Part shown: positions 22,401-32,781 of the stretch, piece after piece
Layout: every line of letters begins with the position of its first letter
Numbering within the stretch: position 1 is the first letter of the stretch
From: Topomyia yanbarensis
Lineage: Eukaryota > Arthropoda > Insecta > Diptera > Culicidae
Reading direction: 5' to 3'
NCBI RefSeq assembly: GCF_030247195.1
Contig: NC_080672.1
Span: 347,508,413 to 347,572,412, forward strand
Length of the DNA stretch: 64,000 nt
Translations under genes and position numbers: made by a program
Notes under the pieces: model-generated
What the model saw: only the letters and a program-made list of their open reading frames with translations
Databases searched by the model: none
Told to the model about the DNA's origin: nothing

Positions 22401-24960
22401 CCTTTCAAACGAAAAAATTTTGGTAGTTGGAGTTTTAAAGAAAATTATGCACCTTAAAATAATCTTGTACCCCTGTCCATAGGGTACTTTAGTGTAAAAT
22501 GAAAACTTTTTATAGAAATAAAATCGTTTTTAAGGAACACCTTACAGCTTACATTTGGATTTGTCGGGCAATGGAAAGTATAAAAGCTAGAGCTTGCGTG
22601 TCTTCAGCAAATTTGGCTAAAATGTGTTGTTCTACAACTTCATCGATAATAGTCAAGCTCTATCTCGAACCGTTCAAAAGTTTCATTTTAAATATTGCTA
22701 AAGTTAGAACCACCCTAGCTTCTGTTTAAAGCAAAATGAAGGGCTTGTAAAGTACAACAACTTTGCCAAACATCTTGTAAGGCTAAATCATTTAATTTTA
22801 GCAAAAAGATAAAATTCCTGCTAAATTTACATTCTGTCCATTCCAAAGTACTAAGTAACTCAACAGTGACATTATTTCTAGGAACCCAAAGTAAGCCAAT
22901 AAAAGTGTGCTTTTTCGAAAATTGTACCGCGGCGGAACCCATTATACTATGAAGCGCTATTCCGTTTTTGTCGTGACTAACGACTTATCATTCAATATAC
23001 GGGCCCTTTTCGAAATTTCGGGATGAAAGTCGTGTAAGGTTTGGAACGATCATATCTTTTCATATCATACTGCATGAAATTAATCAATTTTCGGAATTTG
23101 TCGAAAATAAGTTCAACAATGTTGTATAAAATTTTGAGGTATGTATGACATGCATTAATAACGAAAACCTGTTTTGAAAAATCTTTCGAAAAAAAACTAC
23201 TTGGAAATGGGGAAAATTTTCAGCTCATCTCGGTCAGAGCCTTCAATATGATGCACCAACCGGACACTGAAATGATGAGAAATTTTAAATGTAGGTCCGC
23301 TACAGTTTTATTTCAATTTTTTGTGTAGAGCTGTTTAGAGCGTACAGGGTTCTCCAAGGGCTGTACAATACCGGGAAAAAATATTTGTGAACTGTACACG
23401 GCTGGTGGATGAATCAATTTGTGTCGTTACCTACTACAAGCAGAGGAAATTATTTTCATTTCTGATAGTTAGAGAGTAGCATGCACGACGAAAAATCGGA
23501 TTTTAAACACCCGCCCGTAACCAATTCGTGATTCTTTACTGCTAACTTCATGCACCGAGCCGAAAAAAACGGATTTTACAACACCCAACTAAAACCAGTT
23601 CGTGATTGGTTACCGCTAATTTCGAGCACCGAACCACACATCTTGAACAAAATAATTGTAATTTTAGTCGGTTTCTATTAGTCGACCTAGTTGAATAACC
23701 GGAGACTACATTTCAACATTTTTCCTGCATTCGTGAACGTTTTGCCTAATAAATCGCTGTTTTAGGCTTTTAAAAACTGTTTTAGGCTTCTACAAAACAA
23801 ACATAAAAAAGGGATTGTTAAGGTATGAGAAAAATTAATTACGATCAATTTAAAAAAATAGACAATCAGTTGAGTGGTATTTTAGGAATTGTGATCACGG
23901 GAAAACCATTTTTTTACAATCGGTATTTCGAGATAATCGAGTTTAAAATTACCACTGCGCTTGGTAGACGAAGCACACTTGGAAGAGCTGTAACTTTCGA
24001 TCTATTTCTCGGATCTCTATAAAAATTTGGAAAAATATTCTCGAGGAGTTGTACTTTCAGATAAAGTAATAAAAAATTCGATTTTTTGAAAAATAAAAAA
24101 GGTATGTAACCCCTTAAGCTTCATACACACAGTATATATGCGTCCTTATTCCAATTTTAATAACGAGACACGAAAGCCTTTGAAATACTGTATAACTTCG
24201 CAGAACATCAGATTGCACTAGCTCTTACCATTGTATGGATAGGAGTATTACTTTGAATTAATTTTGATCACTGGTGCCACCATGTGGTAGAATTCTGCAT
24301 TTTTCAAATGAAAAAAGAAAATATTTTTTGCTGCTCTACAACTTTGTAGAACATCCAAATGCTCCATCTCTTACCGTTGTACAGATAGGAGTATTCCCTT
24401 TAAATTGCTTTGCTCACTACCGCCACCTTGCGGAGAAATCCTGAAGCTTTCTAGTGAAACCAAAAGGTCCTTTTATTCCTCTACAACTTTGTGGAACATC
24501 ATAACTTTCTATCTCTTATCGTTTCAGAGATATATGAGTTTTTCCTAACTTTGTCCCACCTTCACTCGTGGTTCACATACATGAGATGAGCGGAGTACGT
24601 CCTTTGCGAATGTTAAGCAGCAGTATCCAACTTTAAACGTTAATAACTCTTTAACGGTTGGTTGGATTGTCTTGCAGTCTTCGACAAACTTGTTCAGCAT
24701 ATCTTTAAAAGCTTAACTCCTTCCTAGGAGTGGTGATCGGAAGTTTACAGCGACCTCTAGCGGCGATTTTGTGAAGTGCGAGTGTTTCCCCATACATTTT
24801 GGCCAAAAATCCCATACAAACTTTAAGCTCTTTGGGGAAGGGGTTAGGGTTAACCGATTTCGCTCAAATTTGGACAGTGTAATTTTTTCATTATTTGGAA
24901 CGACGCTAGGGAGTGTAGATTAGTGATTTCAAAAATGGTCGTTTTATTGTCACCCTAGTG
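19402..24960. mobile_element. 5.6-kb CACTA-like element with about 770-bp terminal inverted repeats
   Basis: Starts CACTAGGGTGACAAT and ends ATTGTCACCCTAGTG. The arms (19402-~20170 and ~24172-24960) stay similar for about 770 bp, for example ATCGCCGCTAGAGGTCGCTGT against its reverse. The flanks are two halves of another repeat (GTGTCCACTGG...), so the insertion point is known: TC (2 bp) is duplicated if the ends are CACTA/TAGTG, or GTCC (4 bp) if the ends are one base shorter. No transposase frame was recognised inside. The interior has diverged inverted copies of itself (about 21205-21560 against 22480-22840). Confidence 0.75.
23725..24116. repeat. Dispersed repeat family D, copy 2
   Basis: Same block order as 9290-9690, ending GGTATGTAACCCCTTAA. 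It lies just inside the right arm of the CACTA-like element. Confidence 0.65.
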
Positions 24961-25119
24961 TCCACTGGAAAACAGGCAGAGAAAGAATGACCGGAACGGT
25001 GAGAATAAAGAAACAGTGAAAATTCACCTTTTTATTGGAAACACTGAGAAAAGATATGTCCTCAACCTGGAATCGAACCTGCGATCTCCCAGTCTCTAGT
25101 TGCAATTAAAAACGCTACA
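24961..25119 (-). mobile_element. Fragment of the GTGTCCACTGG element, with tRNA-like segment
   Basis: TCCACTGGAAAACAGGCAGAG and the following bases match the end of the 61536-62171 element. About 25058-25119, read on the minus strand, repeats its tRNA-like block (GACTGGGAGATCGCAGGT, B box GGTTCGATTCC). The piece left of the CACTA-like insertion (about 19380-19401) is the outer end of the same copy. Confidence 0.65.
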
Positions 25120-27150
25120 TCTACATCCATAATATTCTTGAAAGCTTATATAAAATCCCATCCAAAATTATATTGATGCTCTGATTCAATGACTGGCATT
25201 GGATTCTACGTGAAAATCATCCGGAACATCCGTAGGACTGGTTAATTCATGAATCTAGTTCTAGAATTCTGAAGTTCGTTCAAAAACATTTGTTCGCGTT
25301 GCATTGGCCATTACCATTTGGAAAATCTGAAACATTCGCTGAACTGAACAAGTCTTAAAGCTGGTCTTAGAACCAGGTGTTTTAGTGTTTCTTGAATTCT
25401 CATTCGCATGAGTTTGAACTTATGACCTACACATTTTTTTCTGCATAATGACCTTCCGAAACATCTGGAACGTTCGGGGAACTCGCTAATTCATGAACCT
25501 TGTCATTGGGCTCTGAGACACCCTCGAAATTTTTTTTTTTTTTTGGGAATTTCGTTCGCATAAGTAAATCCAGAACTGGCTCCGGAAGTCTGGGTTTCTA
25601 GAAAGTTTTTTTTCAGAATTATCCTTAAATTGTGACTTCAAGAAGCACGTATTTGTGACCGGAACAAAGAATCTATTGGTTTTGTTTCGTTTCTGAAGTT
25701 TTTTTCGGAAAATCTGTGAAAAAAAACTTTAGATTTCCATCGGTTCCCCATATTCACATAGGAGTATTTAATTGAAAACCTGGCCGAAATTATTTAAATA
25801 TTTGTTTACGGCAGAAATTAATATTCAACTAATATTATGTATGATTTGGTAATAATTTGTAGGATCATGATCATATAGAAGTGCACAAAAAATCTTACTG
25901 GCTAATCAAAAATTGGCCTTATCTATTATATAAAGAGATATTTTTTAAATATTGTATTTCAAAAGGTTGAGTGTATTACAATTTTCATTATTGAGGATTT
26001 CGGTTGATAGCAAGTAAGTTTAGCAGATTTTAGGATGTAATAACCAGGAAAGGCATGTTTGATAGCCTTTTGCGCTATCTCGTTTTGCCTTCTAGTGAAG
26101 TTCGCCTCACCAGATGTGGAAAGATCTTCTTCGGGAGAATGTTTCTTAGTTTTTTTTACAAGTCTCTCTCTCCTGAATAACCTGAAACAACTTTTATAAT
26201 CTTGGAAACAACTGGATTACCTGCACTATATAGCACTATATATATGCCAAACAAGACTCCGCTCGGAACCAATTCCCACTGGTAAACCAGGTCAAAAACG
26301 GTAATATTTACCAAAAGCTGAAAATTGAAACTCTATCAAACAGTTTGGGTACCAGTACAAATTTGGCTGAAAATGTGTTTTACAACTGAGTTTGACATCC
26401 GGGGCAATATGACCACCTAGCACCTTACTCTGTACAAAAAGTTAACACCTAAAGAAGGTTAAAAATATCTGTATGGTAGACTCGAAATCGCGCTCTTGCG
26501 CATCATAACGCTGAATGCTAGTACTGCTCTATTCCAGCACTTCAAGCATTGGTCCATTTAATTGGATAGAATTTTCTACAAATGTGCCGTTGATTAATTT
26601 ATAGAAAGCATATATTTTAATTTTGATGAACTTTTATATGTGAAAAATCAAACAAATTAATAAACAGTGGAATTTTTTCAAATTATACTTTTTGCCGATG
26701 CTGTTGTATATAAAAAAACAACTCAAACTCAAATCGTGTGCCACTAACATTCACCTGCTGTACCTCTTATATTCCTGTAAACATATCTGCCTTGGAAATA
26801 GCCGAACGGACACAGTCCTAAAGCAATTAAATCAGCTGGGTCAATTTCCAGCTCCATTCTTCCAGGTCATGCATTATTCATAATGGATAGAAGGAGCGCG
26901 AAAGGAAGTGGACAGAAACTTTCATGCATTTTATCGACTGTTTGGTACACGAATTATGCGAATGGCCATGCAATAGCAAACTTCAGCGGTGGTTGTATTG
27001 ATCGTTTTTATGAAAAAGGACTCAATTTTCTTTGTTTGGAGATTCTATGCCATGTTTACCCATATAGTTGTAATTAGATGCTGAAATCGTTCGCGTAAAA
27101 ACCCAATAAGACGATCATAGACCTTCGAATGAAATAGAACAAAGTTGACT
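25120..27150. other. No gene recognised; downstream flank of fem-1
   Basis: AT-rich DNA with short random frames only. The fem-1 transcript, on the minus strand, would end near its left-hand polyadenylation signals at about 27155-27169, so this is probably intergenic on that side. Confidence 0.4.
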
Positions 27151-27154
27151 AAAG

Positions 27155-27169
27155 TTTATTAATTTTATT
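27155..27169 (-). terminator. Candidate poly(A) signals for fem-1 cassette B
   Basis: Two AATAAA hexamers on the minus strand (27160-27155 and 27169-27164), about 150-165 bases past the cassette B stop codon. Confidence 0.5.
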
Positions 27170-27317
27170 TTGATTGCATATCGAATCTTTTCCATAGTGA
27201 AACTTGCATAGGATATTATTGTATGAGTTTTTTCTTCCTATTGCGCCATCGCATCACTTCAGTTTTTCACCTTGATTCCTCGCGTTGGAAGACACATTTG
27301 CCAGCATGAGGAGACCC

Positions 27318-27475
27318 TTAGAATTTCCCCGAACAGTGCAGCAATACAAATGATTCCAGCTTGCGAGGAATTACATCCTTGTAAGTAACACGGTGCAGCG
27401 CTATGCAACGAGCAGCCAAACACTGTAGGTTGATTGAACGTGTCTCATAGCCCTTGATAAACGTCCTCACTGAAT
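27318..27475 (-). CDS. FEM1B-like, alternative terminal exon 5B (BC/CUL2-box)
   Basis: Last exon of the distal cassette. A TTTTGGCTAG acceptor precedes 27475 and the stop TAA is 27320-27318. With the one base carried from exon 4B it encodes 51 residues ending LLHCSGKF. It contains NLQCLAARCIALHR, matching the BC-box region of FEM1 proteins that binds elongin B/C, and VIPRKLESFV, matching the CUL2-box pattern. It is 158 nt, the same as exon 5A, with 11 of about 52 residues different by my count. Every splice and frame feature is intact, so it is not an obvious pseudo-exon. The upstream exon could skip cassette A to reach it. Confidence 0.75.
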
Positions 27476-27560
27476 CTAGCCAAAAGTTGAAATAGAAGCA
27501 CAACAAAGAAAGGATATGAAAGCTGGCAATTGGGCAGTTTATCCGCGCAGGTCCACTTAC

Positions 27561-27702
27561 TTTGAACGCAAACTTGCGATGCCTTAAGGCCGTCGTTGTT
27601 GACCGCGTCTAAGTGTACACCGGCGTCGATAAAGATTTCGGTTAAATCTTTGATTACTTCCTTCACATCACTATCGGTCATCCGAATGATGGCAGTTTGC
27701 AG
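27561..27702 (-). CDS. FEM1B-like, alternative exon 4B (C-terminal ankyrin)
   Basis: A pyrimidine-rich acceptor (CACCTCCCAG) precedes 27702 and a GTAAGTGG donor follows 27561. It encodes 47 residues starting LQTAIIRMTDSDVKEVIKDL, with FIDAGVHLDAVNNDG, the last ankyrin repeat of the FEM1 C-terminal block. Length (142 nt) and phase equal exon 4A; eight residues differ. The intron to exon 5B is 85 nt. Confidence 0.75.
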
Positions 27703-27784
27703 CTGGGAGGTGAAAGTAAATTTTAAGGCATATTGACACACCATCAAACTACGAATGATATTGCATTATGTACAAATTAATTAC

Positions 27785-27887
27785 CGTGAGGCACAGTGTG
27801 TGTAGCGGAGTATTCCGCTCAGCATCAACTACAGCTACGGAAGCACCGCACCTCAAGAGCAGCTTAACGGTATCAACACATGGGAAG
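27785..27887 (-). CDS. FEM1B-like, alternative exon 3B
   Basis: First exon of the distal cassette. A TTTTTAG acceptor precedes 27887 and a GTAATT donor follows 27785. It starts with C, which joins the CG left by the long upstream exon to make an Arg codon (CGC), then reads FPCVDTVKLLLRCGAS and RNTPLHTLCLT, an ankyrin repeat matching the segment after DDFHT in FEM1B. It is 103 nt, the same as 3A, with four of 34 residues different. Because exon 2 joins 3A or 3B equally well, the two cassettes could be mutually exclusive. Confidence 0.75.
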
Positions 27888-28497
27888 CTAAAAATGCAAA
27901 GAAATAAGTTAACAGTTAAGAATAAAGTTTGTCTAATACAGAATTTTGGCTGCACACTATTTGTCTCTGTTCCTGTTTTGTCTGATCTAAACATCCAATC
28001 TTTTTGTCACGTGATATGATATGATACTAAACACTTTTATGAACCTTATAAATCCTGTAACAACCATTCGAAATACAAAAAAACGTCCGGGAATACCACA
28101 ATGAAGAACTTTCAAAAACTAATATAAAACAACTTTCAACAGTTCATGTGCATTTGTACCGTGACTATCGGATAGCTTAGACGCCGCTCCCTGATCGTGC
28201 AGTTTCAACGTTTTCTTTTGCACTCGCCTCTTAAGACTTTATCGCATTTTTTCCTTTTTCGTTTGAATAGTTCACTATGCTATATTTCACCTTCGTAAAG
28301 AAAAGTTAGTTATAGACTATTTTTTCTCCACTAAGGAGAAAATTGTGTTGAACCATATTTGCACGTTAAAAGCAACTATGTCACTAGTATCAGAAATACT
28401 GTTTCTTTTATGCAGAAGAGCGAAATTTTGTTTGGTTTTTTAATATTATAAATACTTGATTGCGATATTTTTAATTTGTTTAAGTTAAAACTTTGAC

Positions 28498-28588
28498 TTT
28501 ATTCTAGTAAAAACTCCGAATCTCAATAACAAGGATTTCTACAGGAAAGTAATACAAGCCGGTTACAATTAATTTGATTTAATTTATT
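28498..28588 (-). terminator. Candidate poly(A) signals for fem-1 cassette A
   Basis: AATAAA hexamers on the minus strand at 28588-28583 and 28503-28498, about 240-330 bases past the cassette A stop. Each cassette therefore has its own possible transcript end. Confidence 0.45.
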
Positions 28589-28826
28589 TGTAGATCAAGT
28601 AAAGAGTAACCACAGCAAAAATTGCAGAGAAAATAATCTCATCATCACCACTTCGGTTTCGCTGTCACCACATTGATTGCTTGCATTGGAAGACTTTCAC
28701 AGCAGTTTTCATGTAACAATTCAGGTTTTATAGTACTTTTCCAGAGCCTATAAAGTGTTAGTCAGCATCGTGTATGCCATAGAACCAGGATTGCTATCAT
28801 GGCGGTTAAGTTTGTAACCCGAATCA

Positions 28827-28984
28827 TTAGAACTTTTCCGAACAGTGCAACTGCACAAATTTCTCCAGCGTGCGGGGAACCACGTCCTTGTAGGGTATAC
28901 GGTGCAGTGCTACGCAGCGAGCAGCTAGACACTGTAGGTTGAGGTAACGTGTCTCATAGCTCTTGATGAACGTTCTCACTGAGT
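28827..28984 (-). CDS. FEM1B-like, terminal exon 5A (BC/CUL2-box)
   Basis: Terminal exon of the proximal cassette. A TTTGGCTAG acceptor precedes 28984 and the stop TAA is 28829-28827. It encodes NSVRTFIKSYETRYLNLQ, then CLAARCVALHR (BC-box region) and VVPRTLEKFVQLH (CUL2-box pattern), close to the C-terminus of vertebrate FEM1B. This part docks the receptor to elongin B/C and cullin 2. Similarity to cassette B continues past the stop into the 3' flank (TTGGAAGAC and CATCA.CACTTC blocks near 28650-28700 and 27240-27290), so the 3' UTR was duplicated too. Confidence 0.85.
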
Positions 28985-29059
28985 CTAGCCAAATATTGGA
29001 AGTGAGTACAAAAACAGATTAATAACAGATTGTCAGTTGAGCTGCATGGATTCACTTAC

Positions 29060-29201
29060 TTAGAACGGAAACTTGAGACGCCCTAAGACCGTCGTTGTTG
29101 ACCGCATCAAGGTGTAAACCGGCGTCGATGAAAAGTTCGGTTAAATCTTTGACAACTTCTTTTACATCACTATCAGCCATTCGAGTGATAGCAGTTTGCA
29201 G
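29060..29201 (-). CDS. FEM1B-like, exon 4A (C-terminal ankyrin)
   Basis: A TTCCTTCTTCAG acceptor precedes 29201 and a GTAAGTGA donor follows 29060. It encodes 47 residues (LQTAITRMADSDVKEVVKDL ... FIDAGLHLDAVNNDG). Introns to 3A and 5A are 62 and 75 nt, normal sizes for insect short introns. Confidence 0.85.
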
Positions 29202-29263
29202 CTGAAGAAGGAAAGAGAATTTTAGTGCAAATAGGTACACATTTCAGCTATGGTTGTTTTTAC

Positions 29264-29366
29264 CGTTAAGCACAACGTGTGTAGCGGAGTATTCCGATCG
29301 ACATCAACTACAGTTGCAGAAGCACCACACCTCAACAGCAGCTTGACGGTGTCAACACACGGAAAT
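29264..29366 (-). CDS. FEM1B-like, exon 3A
   Basis: An ATTCCCAG acceptor precedes 29366 and a GTAAAA donor, weaker than that of exon 4A, follows 29264. The first base A completes CG|A (Arg) from exon 2; the exon then encodes FPCVDTVKLLLRCGASATVV and NTPLHTLCLT. It is the proximal partner of exon 3B. No other exon is visible between here and 30266. Confidence 0.85.
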
Positions 29367-30265
29367 CTGGGAATGCAACACAAGTTGATTTTAGAACCAT
29401 GTAATGACATCAATCCAACGAAATGTGTTAACGCCAGAGGTGCAAATTTTCATTTTCAAATGCCAACTTTCAGCTCAATCAAACCCAACCATGATTCAAA
29501 TTCAAAGCCTCCCTTAAACATTCACTTTCAAGTTGGCGGGATTTCCATAACCAAACCGTACGTCTTCATTTCAAATTGATGCTTTTTCATTCACCAACCA
29601 AAGTTGTCATCTGCTCTGTAGAGCCCAGTTTAGGTTAAATGTTGACACATTTTGCGTTTTCAAGCCTACATGAACAGTAATAAGTATGTTCAGAGTAGTT
29701 TTGCTTGAAAAACCTAGTCAATATCTCAGTACAAAGGTATTCACAGGGTCGAAAATGAATGAAAAATGATTGAGCAGCTCAGCTGTTTGAACGAATGATG
29801 CAAAGGAAAAACTGGGAATTGAACATAGTAGGGCATGATTTGAGATTTGTTCCTCCTTCAAGTTCAAAACAACCCGATGAAAATTTGCAGCTCTGGTTAA
29901 CGCAAAACAAAAATAGGTGTACAACCTCTGCTGCTTCCAATTGTGGTGTAGGTACCAAAATTATATCAGCAACCTTTCTCTGGATTTTGTTATAACAAAT
30001 AAGCATCGCTTCAGTTGCAAACTTGCAAATCAATAGACACAGTTTTGGATAACTGTTATAATTCTTGGAGCCGTAGACGGCTCACAAAACATAAACTAAT
30101 GTTGTGAAAAAAAGATATCATTTCCGTCGGCACCATCCCACTTTCTAAAGAGATCTAACTGGCCTAAAGCTAATCATGATATATTTACAGCGAAACATGT
30201 TCAAGACATCATTTAAAAAATGCTCACTTCAATTGATTCAAACCATACCATTGGTCATAACTTAC
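29367..30265. other. fem-1 intron, 899 bp
   Basis: Lies between the GTAAGT donor after 30266 and the acceptor at 29367. No third cassette or other coding was seen in it. Confidence 0.7.
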
Positions 30266-30961
30266 CGGCAAATATCATCCGTGTGGAAATCGTCGACCGG
30301 TGTGACTCCATTCACAGACAAGTGCAGCAATGATTGATCGTCTCTCAACCGTACCGACATCTGGTTCAGTTTATAAACTAACCGATACACGTCCTTCAAG
30401 TTATCCTCCGTGATATCAATATTGTTCAGTTTCAGCAGCTTGGTGATGATTGTGATCAAGTATAACACCGTCACAATATTCAGTTCGTACTCCTCTGCTA
30501 TCACCTCCACCAAATCTTTCGGACCAGGATTGGCCAGTTTCAGCTGGTTTATAGCCAGCTCTGCAACGCAGGCAGTCAACACATCAACCACATTGGAAAA
30601 TCTCAGCACAACGTTGATAGAGAGCATCTGGGAAAAAAGTTGAGCAAACCGGAGCAGATCCCGCTGAATGGAGAAAGCATTGTGCTGCCTGAGATGCATA
30701 GCGTGCAACCAAAGACTTTCGCATCGGTCGAAGCGACCGTTATCTGCACAAACCGCTCCGCGAAACACAATCGAGTGGGCCACTTCCGGACAGTGCCGAC
30801 CAAGGATGCGCTCCCGGATGGCGAGTGACTCCATGTGTAATGAATTGTGATTGTAACGAATTGCCTGCAAATCTTGCATCGTTTGACATTCAATCCAATG
30901 CTCGTAGGCTGGGACGGGTGGTAGAATCGGTTTACGTAGGATGCAGTCGCTGTCCTCGAAT
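30266..30961 (-). CDS. FEM1B-like, long exon 2 (TPR-like region)
   Basis: A TTTCTTCTAG acceptor precedes 30961 and a perfect GTAAGT donor follows 30266. The 696 nt are open throughout and encode about 232 residues: FEDSDCILRKPILPPVPAYE, HMESLAIRERILG, IVFRGAVCADNGRFDRCESL, LWLHAMHLRQ, DLLRFAQLFSQML, and near the end LLHLSVNGVTPVDDFHTDDI. These align in order with the FEM1B middle region, a TPR-like helical segment that, with the N-terminal ankyrins, forms the C-degron pocket. FEM1B rather than FEM1A/C is indicated by the HMES.IRERILG and TPVDDFHT wording. Confidence 0.92.
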
Positions 30962-31052
30962 CTAGAAGAAAATCACAATCAATATGTAAGTGTAAAACAC
31001 CATACGTTTCCATTAAATAAAAATTTATGGAGACGTGTGGTAGCTTAATTCA

Positions 31053-32098
<1,046 letters not shown>

Positions 32099-32273
32099 TT
32101 TTTTTATATTTTTTATTTCGATTATAGAGGTTTTTAACCTTAGGGTCATTCGCCTCTTTTCGGGTTACAGAAATCTCTTTTGGAAAAATCTCTAATCCCA
32201 TTGTGTGTGGTTGGGAATCGAACCCAGGCGAGCTGCGTACAAGGCAATCGATTTACCAACTACGCTATGCCCG
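32099..32273 (-). mobile_element. Feilai-like tRNA-derived SINE
   Basis: On the minus strand the head reads CGGGCATAGCGTAGTTGG (A box), then GCGAGCTGGGTTCGATTCC-type text with a perfect B box (about 32212-32273), followed by AAAGAGGCGAATGACCC, AACCTCTATAATCG and an A-rich tail near 32100. This arrangement and wording match the Aedes Feilai SINE as I remember it. It is the main clue to the organism. Confidence 0.8.
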
Positions 32274-32780
32274 TTCTCAGATTGGTTATAAGTTTATTAA
32301 TTTCAGAATATGTCAACATTCCTATTGTTGTAAATTTCAGACATTTTTGGAACTATTTCCAAACTATTCATATAACCCACACCATATTGGGATTATACGA
32401 GTGGTTCTCCATATAAATCGCCATCCATCTCAAAACGTCTGTTCTGCCGTTGTCAGCTCAACCACTCGGAAATTACTCTTGGATCATTCAAGGCGTCAAT
32501 TAACGCCATGTTAACGGAACTCAAGCAAACCCACGACAACATGAGAGGACATCGTAGTGGGTGGAGCAACAGAACTGGCACTAGCACAATCTCAACGCAC
32601 TTTCCCAACAACCTTAGCGCACTTTTACAACGTCTGTGAAAGTTCGGATTTATCGTTCAAGCGCAGATCACTAAGGGCTGATTTCTTCACCCTCGCTTAG
32701 CGCTTAAGCCAGGTTTAAACGTACTGTATTAATTCTATTTTATAACCGTGTGCCTTTCACATATTCGCGTGTGTTCTTGG
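32274..32780. other. Unassigned flank of the LINE
   Basis: No coding recognised. It may include part of the LINE 5' region, since the endonuclease frame begins close by. Confidence 0.4.
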
Positions 32781-32781
32781 T

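Noticed and set aside
27318..27887. Cassette B as a dead exon duplicate
   Set aside because: All three exons keep length, phase, splice sites and open frame, and its own stop and poly(A) signals are present; decay would be expected otherwise.
30410..30850. Plus-strand frames over the fem-1 exon
   Set aside because: Antisense shadows of the clear FEM1B coding on the minus strand.
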